From assembly GCF_037102585.1 (NCBI RefSeq), contig NW_027043829.1, forward strand, positions 3,844,001-3,908,000: a stretch of 64,000 nucleotides of DNA. Direction: 5' to 3'. Shown piece by piece: positions 54,663-64,000 of this stretch (its first letter is position 1; every line of letters begins with the position of its first letter). Below the pieces are notes generated by a model. It saw only the letters and a program-made list of their open reading frames with translations, was not told the origin of the DNA and ran no database searches. The position numbers and the translations under genes are program-made. This DNA is from Saccharomycopsis crataegensis (Eukaryota; Ascomycota; Saccharomycetes; Ascoideales; Saccharomycopsidaceae).

Positions 54663-57071
54663 TTAATACCAAGCGCCACTAGGTCTAGTGTACTCTGGAT
54701 ATTGTCCGAATTGACCGTAAGGGGCTTGGGTTTGTTGGTGACCATAGAATTGCTGTTGACCAGCTGGTCCTTGTTGACCTTGTTGGCCTTGTTGTTGGCC
54801 TTGCTGTTGACCTTGAGTTTGTTGGCTACCGAGTTCTTGTTGAGCGGCAGTACCACTGCTACTGAGCTCTTGTTGACCCTGTTGTTGACCCTGTTGTTGG
54901 CCTTGTTGTTGAACACCTTGTTGTGGCACACCTTGGTAGTAGTTAAAACCCTTAGGTTGTTGCTGTTGTTGTTGAGGATAGGATTGGTATTGTTGCTGAA
55001 AGTAGTAGTTTGGTGGGTAATAGTACAGGTAAAATTGACCGTAGTTTGGAGCACCACCAGCTGGGGCACCACCAGTGGCAGTACCTGGTTGAACAGTAGA
55101 GCCTGGAAGACCAACTGCGCCAGCAGAAGCACCACCAATTGGTGGAATGGAAGAGCCATCAACTGCAGCTGGGTTAGGGATAGATGGGTTACCATATTGG
55201 GCTTGTTGTGCAGCAGCAGCTGCTCCAGCTGGATCGTAAGCACCATTAACATTTTGGTTTCTGAGGGCGGTATTGTTACTAACCAATGGAGAGCTTTGAG
55301 AACCGGCAGCACTACTGTTGATGGCACCATTGTTCAATTGTTGAAAGTTGTAAGAGCGAGTGTCATAAGCGGAGTAGTCAGTACCGTAGTTGTAGCTAGG
55401 CATGTGGCTTTGATAACCGTAGAAATCATACTTTTGTTGTTGTTCACCGAATTGGGTTTGAGCTGGCTGTTGTTGTTGATGATGATGTTGTTGTTGTTGT
55501 TGTTGCTGTTGTTGTTGTTGTTGTTGTTGCTGCTGTTGTTGTTGCTGTTGTTGTTGGAAAAAGTGGTTGTATTGTTGTTGACGTTGTGGTTGAGATTGTT
55601 GAGGAGCAGAAGGTTGGGAACCTTGAGGTGGGTAATAGCCTTGATAATGTTGACGTTGTTGGTATTGTTGACGAGGTTGTTGAGGTTGTTGTGATTGTTG
55701 GGTGGATTGAGGTTGTTGTTGATTAGCAGCATGTTGTGGAGCTTGCTGAGTTTGTGGAGCTGGAGCAGCTTGTTGAGCTTGTGGGGCAGTTGGGGTGCTG
55801 GTGGAAGCAGTTGATGGCTGATCACTCAATCCGAGTGATCCAAAAGAGATACCAATGGAACCAATTTGGGAAGCAGCATTTGGCAAAACAACAGGAGCGT
55901 CTTGGTTCAATCTACGTGGGAAACGAAGAGATTGTTGTGGTTGGGTTGGAACAGCAGTGGTAGCTTCGGCGACAACAGCACTGTTAATTGGGGCGATAGA
56001 TTCCGGAATTTCTTGTTCAGGTTCTGGAATTGGTTCACTAATCTCGGCATCAATGAGTTCGTCAATAGCCTTTGGTTCTTCAATTTCAACTTCCTTTGGT
56101 TCAACTGGAACTTCAGCTTCAGCTTCAACGATTGGCTCTTCAGGCTGTTCTTCTGATACTTCAAGAATTTGTTGGGTTTCTTGTGGTTTAACTTCTTCCT
56201 TTGCTTCTTCCTTTGGTTTTGGCTTTTCGACCTTCTTTACGGCAGCCTTGCTAGCTGCGATTGATGCCCAGCTAGAGCTCTTTGGCTTTGGTTGTTGTTG
56301 TTGTTTTGGTAGTGGCTTAACTTCTTCCTCTTCATGTTCGGGTTCTTCGCTTATGACAGCTGGCACTTCTTCCTGTGCAATTTCTTCTTCAATAATTATT
56401 TCTTCTTCAACTACTTCCTCTTGTGGTTTTGCTACTGGGACTTGCTTGACAACAGTTTTTGATTTCGATAATTTGCTTGCCCACGATGATTTAACAGGAA
56501 CAGGTTCTTGCTTTTCCACTGGAGCGGAGGCTGTGGTTTCCTGTGATGCTGTGGTAGTTTCGGTTGTTAATGTTGATGCGGTAGCGCTGGTGGTGGTGGT
56601 GGCGGTGGCGGTAGTGACAGCAGCAGCGGCAGATTCCTTTGGGGCCTTTTTCGTGCCATTGAACACCTTCGATTTATTAGGAGCCTTTGTAGAGCGTGAT
56701 TCCCTAGGAGCTCCGCCACGGCGATGTGTAGATGAAGGTTGTTGAAGAGCGCTTGCGCTTTCGAGTTCATCTTTGGTTTGTTGTTTCTTTGTGGCAGAAG
56801 GCTTCTTAACTTCGTCCCATTTGGTTATCACGCCGTCGGCGATTTTCAAGATAACGGCTTCAAGATCGAAGCTATTGTCCTGAAGGGCGTCAAGCAAATC
56901 TTCTTTGGACCAATCTGAGAACATTTCAGACAATGTAGTCAATTTATTTTGATTTTCTGGGCTTAGTTTTGAACCAGCATTGGAGCCGCTGTTGAACTTT
57001 CGAGAGTAATTTCTGAATCCTCCCCTCTTAGGGGCGCCTCCTCTAGGGGCTCTTGATGTGCGTTCTGACAT
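54663..57071 (-). CDS. DEF1: RNA polymerase II degradation factor Def1
   Basis: Promotes ubiquitylation and degradation of stalled RNA polymerase II; works with Rad26. 802 aa (S. cerevisiae 738). N-terminal RGG-like patch (SRAPRGGAPKRGGF), then a CUE domain (about residues 38-85) with LTTLSEMFSDWSKEDLLDAL and the linked ITKWDEVKKP, which matches S. cerevisiae VTRWDEVKKP. Charged middle (Glu/Pro/Val-rich) with SSWASKLSKSK and SSWASIAASK repeats, and a very Gln-rich C-terminal half including a run of over 20 Gln (about 55490-55555). In S. cerevisiae the proteasome trims the Gln-rich part so that Def1 enters the nucleus. Lies 6.5 kb from RAD26. Confidence 0.92.
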   Translation of the reverse strand: MSERTSRAPRGGAPKRGGFRNYSRKFNSGSNAGSKLSPENQNKLTTLSEMFSDWSKEDLLDALQDNSFDLEAVILKIADGVITKWDEVKKPSATKKQQTKDELESASALQQPSSTHRRGGAPRESRSTKAPNKSKVFNGTKKAPKESAAAAVTTATATTTTSATASTLTTETTTASQETTASAPVEKQEPVPVKSSWASKLSKSKTVVKQVPVAKPQEEVVEEEIIIEEEIAQEEVPAVISEEPEHEEEEVKPLPKQQQQPKPKSSSWASIAASKAAVKKVEKPKPKEEAKEEVKPQETQQILEVSEEQPEEPIVEAEAEVPVEPKEVEIEEPKAIDELIDAEISEPIPEPEQEIPESIAPINSAVVAEATTAVPTQPQQSLRFPRRLNQDAPVVLPNAASQIGSIGISFGSLGLSDQPSTASTSTPTAPQAQQAAPAPQTQQAPQHAANQQQPQSTQQSQQPQQPRQQYQQRQHYQGYYPPQGSQPSAPQQSQPQRQQQYNHFFQQQQQQQQQQQQQQQQQQQQQQQHHHQQQQPAQTQFGEQQQKYDFYGYQSHMPSYNYGTDYSAYDTRSYNFQQLNNGAINSSAAGSQSSPLVSNNTALRNQNVNGAYDPAGAAAAAQQAQYGNPSIPNPAAVDGSSIPPIGGASAGAVGLPGSTVQPGTATGGAPAGGAPNYGQFYLYYYPPNYYFQQQYQSYPQQQQQQPKGFNYYQGVPQQGVQQQGQQQGQQQGQQELSSSGTAAQQELGSQQTQGQQQGQQQGQQGQQGPAGQQQFYGHQQTQAPYGQFGQYPEYTRPSGAWY

Positions 57072-57577
57072 ATTATTGTTGTGTTATTATTGATATATTG
57101 ATATTATTTACTTCTCACAGGCTGGTCAAGCGAACAGGTGTGCAGGTGGCGTAGATGGACTTTCTTTAAAGATGCAAAAAACACTGTAGTGATGGTTTCA
57201 AAAGAGGCAAATTGAAGAAAGGGCTAGCTTAGATGCAACGACTAATTAATGATTTTATGAGCGCGTGAAATAGCTTGCAGAGGAAAAATGAAATAATAAC
57301 AATTGCTTTGGGTGTGTTTCAAGAATTGATAGGTGTTGAAAAGGAGCCAAGTTGGAAGCAAAAGTCGACCTTTTTTTTTTCCTTGAAAAAAGTGGACGAT
57401 GTGGAAAATTTCAGAGAACCAAAACAGTCGCCCGGACGCGGGGGGTGTCTTAAAAAAGGCGGGTAATCACCAATACTGACTACTACTGATAAGCTACAAA
57501 TAGATAAACAACACCATACAATTACCATATATATATATATATATATATTAATTTATTGCCACACACACTATACTACT
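57072..57577. other. Intergenic region: DEF1 promoter and SNX41 3' flank
   Basis: Contains (AT)n at 57529-57548 just past the SNX41 stop and a GC-rich patch at 57431-57445. No gene seen. Confidence 0.6.
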
Positions 57578-59179
57578 TCATTTAGATATCACTTTGTCAA
57601 ACTCCTTCCAGTTTTCAAGGTTCTTACGCGCATACTCAAGCACATTCTGCACTAATTTCAATAGCAATTTCTTGAACTCGATCATTTTGAAGAATTTCTC
57701 ATACTTTAAGAGCTCTTGGTTTATTTCCGTCTCCAAAAGTCCAAAATCTTTTACCGCTAGTTTCTTCATTTCCTTCAATTGATTAATATCAAAGATTAGT
57801 TTGTTGACCTTATCCTTGTGAGTCTTCACTGGATCATTATCATATACATGCTCCTTGAAGACTGATGCCAATTTGTTAACCCCTGGAATCTTGAACTTTT
57901 GAGTGACAACCTTCTGTTGTTCTGAAGAGCTTTTTGATTTATCTGCTAGATCAATCTTGGAAATAGCATTATTAAGCTTGGGGTTATCCCAATTGCTATA
58001 TCCCACTGTCAGATTCTTTAAACTTTTCTCCTTTCTAGCGAGCTCATCATCAATCATTTTCAATTGCGCATATTTCTTATTTTTGAACTTAATCAACTTT
58101 CTAGTGATAACTGTAAATTGTAGAATTTCAAGCAATGGCTCAGTGTAGTTGAGGTACAATGACTTGTATAAAATTTCCAAGTTCAAATAGTTTTGATCAT
58201 AAATTGTTGAAACTTTTTCAAGATGATTTGCTTGAACAGAATCAATTTCTTGTAAGGAAAACGCATTGAACAAAATCCCTAATTCCGAAGATATATTAGA
58301 AAGGTCTGCAATGTATTTGCTGCATTTTTTATCGACTTTATCAAGTTCACTCATGACACTATTTTCAATAGTTTTCGAGCTCAACTCTTGATCTTCTTCA
58401 GTTTCTTCTTTTACTTCTTGATTTGTAGCTACATTTCGTAGCATATGGATTGCAGATGTGGTAGATTGAGATAACAGGTTTGGAATAGGCATGATAGTAT
58501 GCAAATATGTGGACTTTTCAGGATGAATTGGATCACATTGTAGAGAATTCTTGGGTATAACTGAAAGAGGAGGCTGTTCGAGAACATCGTTCCAATTCAA
58601 GTTTGGATTAAGAAAACACCTAAATGCCTCACAATCCTCAATTTTAGATATCCGAAGGCATCTATTCAAGAATATTGAGAGCATTCTTTTTCGGTGGTCA
58701 ATAATATTAATCGGCTCTAAATGGTTCGATAGATTTTCAAGATTGTGAGTGGATTGATTAACTGAAAGCATATGAGAGGTTGTATTTGACGCCTTCGAGG
58801 TGGTTGCAGAAGTTGCGCTGGATATAATGTCACCCAATTTCTGTTTGGTAGGTATTGGTGGCACAATGATGGTTGGAAACAAAGCCACTAAAGAGTTCCT
58901 TAAAGATTCAAATTCCCTGTAACGACGTCTAATCAATGTGTTATTGTATGATATGGTGTAAGTGATATACCCACCAGTACTATGTCCGTCATTTGTCTTA
59001 TTAGCATCAATTATAGATATTTTATCTTTCCTATTTTTCGGGATGGCAGAGCCACCTTTGTTGGAAGACTGGTCCTTGTTATCACTTTTATCTTGGTGCC
59101 CATTCTTCTGATAAGGGAAGTCCATTTGGTCTAATCCACTAGCAAAAGGATTGTTATCTTCCTCAACATCGTATGACAT
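57578..59179 (-). CDS. SNX41: PX-BAR sorting nexin, Snx41-like
   Basis: Sorting nexin working with Snx4 in endosome-to-Golgi retrieval and selective autophagy. 533 aa (S. cerevisiae 625). N-terminal EEDNNPF; PX domain (about residues 50-195) with SIIDANKTNDG, TLIRRRYREFESLRNSLVAL and FPTIIVPPIP, interrupted, as in Snx41/Atg20, by a Ser/Thr-rich insert (about 120-155) before HRKRMLSIFLNRCL and CEAFRCFLNPN. NWNDV, then VIPKNSLQCDPIHP and HTIMPIPN, are closer to Snx41 than to Atg20 as I recall them. The C-terminal half is a helical BAR-type region. Shares a divergent promoter with RPN6. Confidence 0.85.
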   Translation of the reverse strand: MSYDVEEDNNPFASGLDQMDFPYQKNGHQDKSDNKDQSSNKGGSAIPKNRKDKISIIDANKTNDGHSTGGYITYTISYNNTLIRRRYREFESLRNSLVALFPTIIVPPIPTKQKLGDIISSATSATTSKASNTTSHMLSVNQSTHNLENLSNHLEPINIIDHRKRMLSIFLNRCLRISKIEDCEAFRCFLNPNLNWNDVLEQPPLSVIPKNSLQCDPIHPEKSTYLHTIMPIPNLLSQSTTSAIHMLRNVATNQEVKEETEEDQELSSKTIENSVMSELDKVDKKCSKYIADLSNISSELGILFNAFSLQEIDSVQANHLEKVSTIYDQNYLNLEILYKSLYLNYTEPLLEILQFTVITRKLIKFKNKKYAQLKMIDDELARKEKSLKNLTVGYSNWDNPKLNNAISKIDLADKSKSSSEQQKVVTQKFKIPGVNKLASVFKEHVYDNDPVKTHKDKVNKLIFDINQLKEMKKLAVKDFGLLETEINQELLKYEKFFKMIEFKKLLLKLVQNVLEYARKNLENWKEFDKVISK

Positions 59180-59544
59180 GATTGCGTTTTATAGCGAGAA
59201 TAGAAAAGAAAAAAAAAGAAAAAGTTATTTATCAGTGGAATTGACCTTATTGACGGTTCTTTGGGTCAATAATATTGTTATTATGATTGTTGTTATTGTT
59301 ATTTTGGTTGCTGTTATTATAATTTTATCAATTCATTATAGGTTATCTTATATATCAAATAGACACTTACTTGCAGTGCGCTGCTCTTCTTTTTTTTTTT
59401 TTTTGGTTGTCACACGTCGTTACCCTATGTACTCTCCCCATAATGTGGCAAAAAACTGTCGAACTATTGCAAACACCATCAACAGTGCTGGTTCGCCACC
59501 AACCAGTAGCTCCAACTAATATTCTCGTAATTGAAAATTACACG
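59180..59544. promoter_or_regulatory. Divergent SNX41-RPN6 promoter with two Rpn4-like motifs
   Basis: TGTGGCAAA at 59444-59452 (one mismatch from GGTGGCAAA) and TTCGCCACC at 59492-59500 (GGTGGCGAA on the minus strand), 52-101 bp upstream of the RPN6 ATG. Either could be a proteasome-associated control element. T-rich run at 59391-59404; repeated GTTATT in 59275-59330. An in-frame upstream ATG at 59442 is less likely as the start because the family begins at MS. Confidence 0.5.
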
Positions 59545-60825
59545 ATGTCGAGTCAATTAAAAGAAGCAGACTTGGCTTATGAAGCCGATCAAATTAATAA
59601 AGCCGAAAATCTTTACCAGGTTGTGGCATTTGATTCCAAAGACTCCACTGTTCAAGATAAAGAGGCGTCCGTTGGAAAATTGGCTGCCATTTACGTTAAA
59701 GCCAACAAAGTTCAAGACCTCTATGAGTTAGTATCAAAATCTAGAGACTTGTTTAGCAAAGTCTCTAAGGCCAAAGTGGGTAAGATTTTGAAGGACTTGA
59801 TCGACAAATTTTCAGCCATACCTGTTTACGGCACTGAAGTCCAATCCTTAGAAAAAAAAGCTATAGATGAGTCTATTGAATGGGCAATCACCGAGAAAAA
59901 ATCTTTCTTGAGACAATCATTACAGTTAAAGATGGCTTCTGTATACTACAGAAGAAAATCCTATCCTGATTGTCTAAAGATTATTAATAATTTGTTGAGA
60001 GAATTCAAAAAATTAGATGATAAATCATCATTGATTGAAGTTCAATTGTTAGAATCCAAGGTCTACTTTGAATTGAGAAACTATGCTAAATCGAAGGCTT
60101 CGTTGACCAGCGCCAAAACCAGCGCTAACTCAGTGTATACTTCAAGTAAGGTGCAGGCCGAATTAGATTTAATGTCTGGTATTTTGCACTGTGAAGATGG
60201 CGATTATGAAACAGCCTTCAGTTACTTTTATGAATCCTTCGAAAGTTTCAATAATTCAAATGATTATGAAAGTTCCATCAAGTTACTCAAATACATGATC
60301 CTCACTAAGATTATGTTGGACAAACCAGATGAGATCACTCAGTTACTTAACAACAAATCTATAGTCAATAACATTACCAAGAATAGGAAATACAAGAGCT
60401 CAGAATTTGAACCAATGAAGTTGATTTCCAAATCTTATGAAAATAAATCACTCAATGAATTCCAGCAAGTGCTCATCAAATACAATAATGAACTTTCTTC
60501 TGATTTAATTATTAAATCACACTTCAAGATTCTCTACAACAACTTATTGGAACAAAATTTGTTGAAAATCATCAAACCTTATTCTGTGGTTGAAATATCC
60601 TACATTTCTCAACAGATAAAATTAGATTCGAAATTGATTGAAAGCAAATTGTCACAAATGATTTTGGATGGGGTGTTTTATGGGGTATTGGACCAAGGTA
60701 ATGGCTGGTTGTACATTTATGATGAACCAAAGAAAGATCCAAACTATGACCATGGTTTGTCCTTGGTTCAAGAAATGAATACTGTGGTTGATTTGTTGTA
60801 TGAAAAGGCATCTTCTTTGAATTAG
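59545..60825 (+). CDS. RPN6: 26S proteasome lid subunit Rpn6
   Basis: PCI-domain scaffold of the 19S lid, clamping lid to core. 426 aa from the ATG at 59545 (MSSQLKEADL), against 434 in S. cerevisiae. Upstream in-frame codons are open but not part of the family. TPR-like helices in the N-terminal two-thirds with INNLLREFKKLDDK, LLESKVYFELRNYAKSKASL and ELDLMSGILHCEDGDYETAF; PCI domain (about residues 290-395) with VVEISYISQQIKLD, LSQMILDGVFYGVLDQGNGW; final helix VVDLLYEKASSLN. Near full identity of these blocks to S. cerevisiae Rpn6. Confidence 0.97.
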   Translation: MSSQLKEADLAYEADQINKAENLYQVVAFDSKDSTVQDKEASVGKLAAIYVKANKVQDLYELVSKSRDLFSKVSKAKVGKILKDLIDKFSAIPVYGTEVQSLEKKAIDESIEWAITEKKSFLRQSLQLKMASVYYRRKSYPDCLKIINNLLREFKKLDDKSSLIEVQLLESKVYFELRNYAKSKASLTSAKTSANSVYTSSKVQAELDLMSGILHCEDGDYETAFSYFYESFESFNNSNDYESSIKLLKYMILTKIMLDKPDEITQLLNNKSIVNNITKNRKYKSSEFEPMKLISKSYENKSLNEFQQVLIKYNNELSSDLIIKSHFKILYNNLLEQNLLKIIKPYSVVEISYISQQIKLDSKLIESKLSQMILDGVFYGVLDQGNGWLYIYDEPKKDPNYDHGLSLVQEMNTVVDLLYEKASSLN

Positions 60826-61599
60826 TCTTTGCTTTTGTTCATTTTGCACCATTTAACTAGGAATTTATAATATAATATAATAGAAAGCAAAGCAAAAATT
60901 ATTTTTAAAATTCATGCTGAGAGTTTCGTGGCGTAGAATATTTTCATTGGCGATAGTGCTTATAAAACATAATATCCCATATGCGTTACAACTTCGTTGT
61001 AGCATCTATGCCTTCCTCGGTACTTCTAAAGAATATTAACTACGGGATCATGAATCTAGTATTTGATATACAGGCTTTTTACTCATTCCTGCTTTATGGT
61101 TACTATAAGTAGCGAATTTTTGTATTGATTAACTTCAAGAATGCCTTTTATAGTCATAACAGCACTCCTGTGGAAAATATTCGGAGATCATGATATAAAT
61201 ATAAAATAATAAAACTTGCGCAATTGGTGCATTTTAGCATTTCTACGGCATATAAGGAATTCAAAATGGAGAAATAGATGACAGCAATATATTTGAGGGG
61301 TTGGGTCTATATTTTCTAGTTATCCCACCGTCGCAATAGCTTATCCCAGATGAGCAGTTTTACCCAATAGATAAAAATAATAAGAAAACAATGTGGGAAC
61401 ATTCCAACAAAACTAACCCAGATTATTATTGTCGCTGAATGATAACGACTATCTTGTGCGATGCTCATAACCCTGCTTCGCGCACCTTTTTTTTCAGCGA
61501 GGAAATTTTCTTTTTTCCTTTAAAAAAAAATAAACACATCCAAAGACTACTAACAGTAAAAAATCAAACACAAATGAACATAAAGCCAAATAGATCACA
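60826..61599. other. Intergenic region RPN6-NUP84
   Basis: 3' flank then mixed AT-rich DNA and the NUP84 promoter. No gene, tRNA or clear snoRNA boxes seen. Confidence 0.6.
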
Positions 61600-64000
61600 A
61601 TGGCTTTGATTCCGACTAACGTAAAATCAATCGACGAGGAGTTTGGTGAACTGCTATACAGCCAACTTCTTCTGCATGATCAAAGCATTGGCCTCCCACA
61701 AATATTTGCAAGAATCACGAGTCTCTTTGATGTCAAATTACTTCAACAAGAATCGCTAAACAAAAGCTTTAATCTTGAAACGAAATTATGGGACCTTGCT
61801 GGCCTGTTAATGGAGACGAGAATGGACAATTATGAGGACTCTGCCATGGATATCTCTCAATCATTATCCAAAAAATTCAATTCCAATTATTCATTTTTAG
61901 ATAATTTCATGGACAATAACAAAGAATTGCAAGAAATATGGACAATAATAAATTGGATCAAGCGCAATTTGATGAATTTAGAACTCGATCAAGCCCCTAA
62001 AGACAGTAACAAGTGGTTGAATACAAAATTAGCATTGCAAGAGAATAACATCTCCAAATTTTATGCATCCCAATCCAACAGCAAACCATGGATGGTCAAC
62101 AAATTAGATTATGATGCTATTATCAGACAAAATAAACTAATAGATCCGAAAGATATGGAGAATGATTTGAGCTTTTTCAAGAAATTGTACTTCTTGGTGT
62201 TGACAAGTAATCATGTGGGGGCATTAGAATTATGTGAGGAAACTAATAATTGGACACACTATATGATCCTACAAGGATTGACACAATATTCAGATCCAGT
62301 AGTTGATGAGGATGCTGATACTGATGATGTCCCACAAGGTATTAAGGAGAAATATCTTTGGAGAAGAAACTGTTTCAAATTAAGTCAATATTCGAAATCT
62401 GACAATGAATACGAAAAATGCTTATTCGAATATCTCAGTGGAGGTATAGAGAAAAATTTACAATTAAACCGTGATGACTGGGAAACTTCTTTATTAGTGT
62501 ACTTGAATGGTTTCCTAACAAAGACTTTGGAGAACTATTTGATAGACATCCAAAAAGTTGATGATCCACAACCTCTCCTGGTACCAGAATTATCTAATAT
62601 CAAATCCATTAATGATATTCTTCTTGATTTATCCATGTTGCCGGGACTCAAGGAAGCTAGTGAAAATAGTTTGAGAAAGTTAATGGGCTCCCTAATGCTA
62701 GGTAACGTGGCAAGCACCATTTCCAGTTTCTTGAATCAAGAATGGAACTCTAAAGTTTTGAATGCAACTACTTCCGGAGACATTTATAGTGATTTAGATG
62801 ACGACATAACTGATCTTACTGATTATAGTCAAATTACCTATAGTGATCAAGATGGTGATTATGAGGAATCGGCCGAAGAATTGGAAGGAATTTTAGCCAC
62901 CGACCCTCACTATGATAATCAAAACACTTATCTATTGAGAGTCTTAGTTCACTTGGCAATCTATCTTAGATTTATTAATGACTTCAGTAGTGTCACCGAT
63001 GAAAATTTGACAGCATTAATAAAATTATATTTGAAAAGAACCTTCAAAAAATGCAATTACCGCTTAATTCCAGTCTATATGAAGTTGCTCCCAGTCTTTA
63101 ATGAAGAACAATCTATTGAATTCAGAAAGATTTACTCATATTATTTATCAAAATTGATCAAAAGGGAAAACAGAATTGAACAAATCAAAGCTTGCCAACA
63201 CTTGGAATTAATAGGGTTGAGAGAAATTTTGATAGACACCGTGAACATAATCATTAACAAATACAATAATTACTACATGTCATTCGTTAATAACATCAAA
63301 AAGAAATCCGGTTCAGTTATGGTTAATGATGATGTGGTGACTGATATTGATAAGATTTATTATACTAGTATTGAATGGTTACTTGAGTATTCAAACATGA
63401 ACCATGTTGCCATAGCATATATCGTCCAAATTTTCACCAACTTTTTGCTTAGTGGTAAGATCAGATCTATGATTGAATTTTACAAAAGCTATAACTTTAG
63501 TGAAATAATTAAGCAAGCTGATGTTGAAGTTGAGATATTCAATGCCAAACTTGGTAATGGTAGTGATACAGAGAGCAATAATGATAATAGTGACACGGAT
63601 GATATCAAGATTGCGCTATCCGATGCTGATGTGAGATTCAGTGAAGTTTACCAAACTAATAGAACACATTTGTTCAATTTCCTTAAATTGATTAAGGAAG
63701 GATTCATTAATGTCTATGGCTATGAAGAATATCTCATCGGTAACAACTTGAATCCAGCAAAGGTGAATCTTTACAATAATATTGAATTGGCCAAGTGGAG
63801 GAACCAGATTGTGAAGGACGAATTAAACAAGCTATACTTTAGTCCTTTGAAAACTTTGATCCGTGAAAATTTGATGAATCTTACGATCAGTGCAGATCTT
63901 GAGACCAACGAATTATTCAAAAGTTTATATGTTCCATATTTCATTATTAGTTTCCACAAAATGCTTGTGAATTCTAGATTCTGTGATTTCCCTGGTGCTT
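61600..64000 (+). CDS. NUP84: Nucleoporin Nup84 (Nup107 homologue), 3' end cut by window edge
   Basis: Scaffold of the Y-shaped outer-ring complex of the nuclear pore. The ATG at 61600 (MALIPTNVKS) opens a frame that runs 800 codons to the edge; S. cerevisiae Nup84 is 726 aa, so little is missing unless the protein is long. Seen: the family's helical solenoid with KPWMVNKLDYDAIIRQNKLID, an ALELCEETNNWTHYMILQG block (cf. 'A..LC...G..WR...L.G'), KYLWRRNCFKLS, and YEKCLFEYLSGGIEKN, then NRDDWETSLLVYLNGFL. An acidic loop rich in Asp lies near residues 405-430. Three CTG codons occur in the first 70 codons, more than in neighbouring genes. Assignment by pattern, not alignment. Confidence 0.83.
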   Translation, partial: MALIPTNVKSIDEEFGELLYSQLLLHDQSIGLPQIFARITSLFDVKLLQQESLNKSFNLETKLWDLAGLLMETRMDNYEDSAMDISQSLSKKFNSNYSFLDNFMDNNKELQEIWTIINWIKRNLMNLELDQAPKDSNKWLNTKLALQENNISKFYASQSNSKPWMVNKLDYDAIIRQNKLIDPKDMENDLSFFKKLYFLVLTSNHVGALELCEETNNWTHYMILQGLTQYSDPVVDEDADTDDVPQGIKEKYLWRRNCFKLSQYSKSDNEYEKCLFEYLSGGIEKNLQLNRDDWETSLLVYLNGFLTKTLENYLIDIQKVDDPQPLLVPELSNIKSINDILLDLSMLPGLKEASENSLRKLMGSLMLGNVASTISSFLNQEWNSKVLNATTSGDIYSDLDDDITDLTDYSQITYSDQDGDYEESAEELEGILATDPHYDNQNTYLLRVLVHLAIYLRFINDFSSVTDENLTALIKLYLKRTFKKCNYRLIPVYMKLLPVFNEEQSIEFRKIYSYYLSKLIKRENRIEQIKACQHLELIGLREILIDTVNIIINKYNNYYMSFVNNIKKKSGSVMVNDDVVTDIDKIYYTSIEWLLEYSNMNHVAIAYIVQIFTNFLLSGKIRSMIEFYKSYNFSEIIKQADVEVEIFNAKLGNGSDTESNNDNSDTDDIKIALSDADVRFSEVYQTNRTHLFNFLKLIKEGFINVYGYEEYLIGNNLNPAKVNLYNNIELAKWRNQIVKDELNKLYFSPLKTLIRENLMNLTISADLETNELFKSLYVPYFIISFHKMLVNSRFCDFPGA

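Noticed and set aside
54702-56745. Long plus-strand frames (330 and 296 codons) opposite DEF1
   Set aside because: Leu- or Ser-rich mirror images of polyQ and acidic repeats.
59442-59544. Upstream in-frame ATG as the RPN6 start
   Set aside because: It would add 34 residues not found in the family; the ATG at 59545 gives the standard length and overlaps no regulatory motif.

Overview
The window is nuclear DNA of a budding yeast (Saccharomycotina). It carries unmistakable yeast genes: SEC17, KRE2/KTR mannosyltransferases, HCM1, GEM1, PRE10, PMP1, SPT21, eIF5A, MAG1/DDI1, RAD26, ASE1, ARG5,6, DEF1, SNX41, RPN6 and NUP84. Introns are few, short and 5'-biased, with TACTAAC-type branch sites, and the intergenic DNA is AT-rich. 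CTG codons are very rare: I found one in all of RAD26 and none in the parts of ARG5,6 and RPN6 that I read. Where CTG occurs it sits at least twice opposite serine in a relative. I therefore infer a CTG-reassigned clade, probably CTG-Ser; residues given here as Leu from CTG may be Ser.

Left part (1-21 kb): a siderophore transporter running off the left edge; the U3 snoRNA gene with a spliceosomal intron; a 644-bp segment bounded by inverted repeats that looks like a non-autonomous DNA transposon; SEC17; an MNT1/KRE2-type mannosyltransferase; a small spliced orphan; the forkhead gene HCM1; GEM1; PRE10, whose first exon is only the ATG; two tandem KTR mannosyltransferases; and a gene for a Harbinger-transposase-like protein with a coiled coil.

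Middle part (21-27 kb): about 5.9 kb that is almost gene-free, holding only a 39-aa spliced gene I identify as a PMP1/PMP2 proteolipid. SPT21, a SAP-like multi-membrane protein gene and spliced eIF5A follow.

Right part (32-64 kb): a large low-complexity nuclear protein, an anion:cation-symporter family MFS permease, a membrane RING-H2 ligase, the divergent MAG1-DDI1 pair (also a divergent pair in Saccharomyces cerevisiae), RAD26, ASE1, ARG5,6, DEF1, SNX41, RPN6, and NUP84 running off the right edge.

Themes: protein turnover (PRE10, RPN6, DDI1, a RING ligase, DEF1), DNA damage and transcription stress (MAG1, DDI1, RAD26, DEF1), Golgi O-/N-mannosylation (three GT15 genes) and cell-cycle transcription (HCM1 and SPT21, both with ACGCGT boxes upstream). 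These are linked functions, not an operon. I found no tRNA, rRNA, CRISPR array or intact virus-like element. Family assignments are from memory of the families; no database search was possible.
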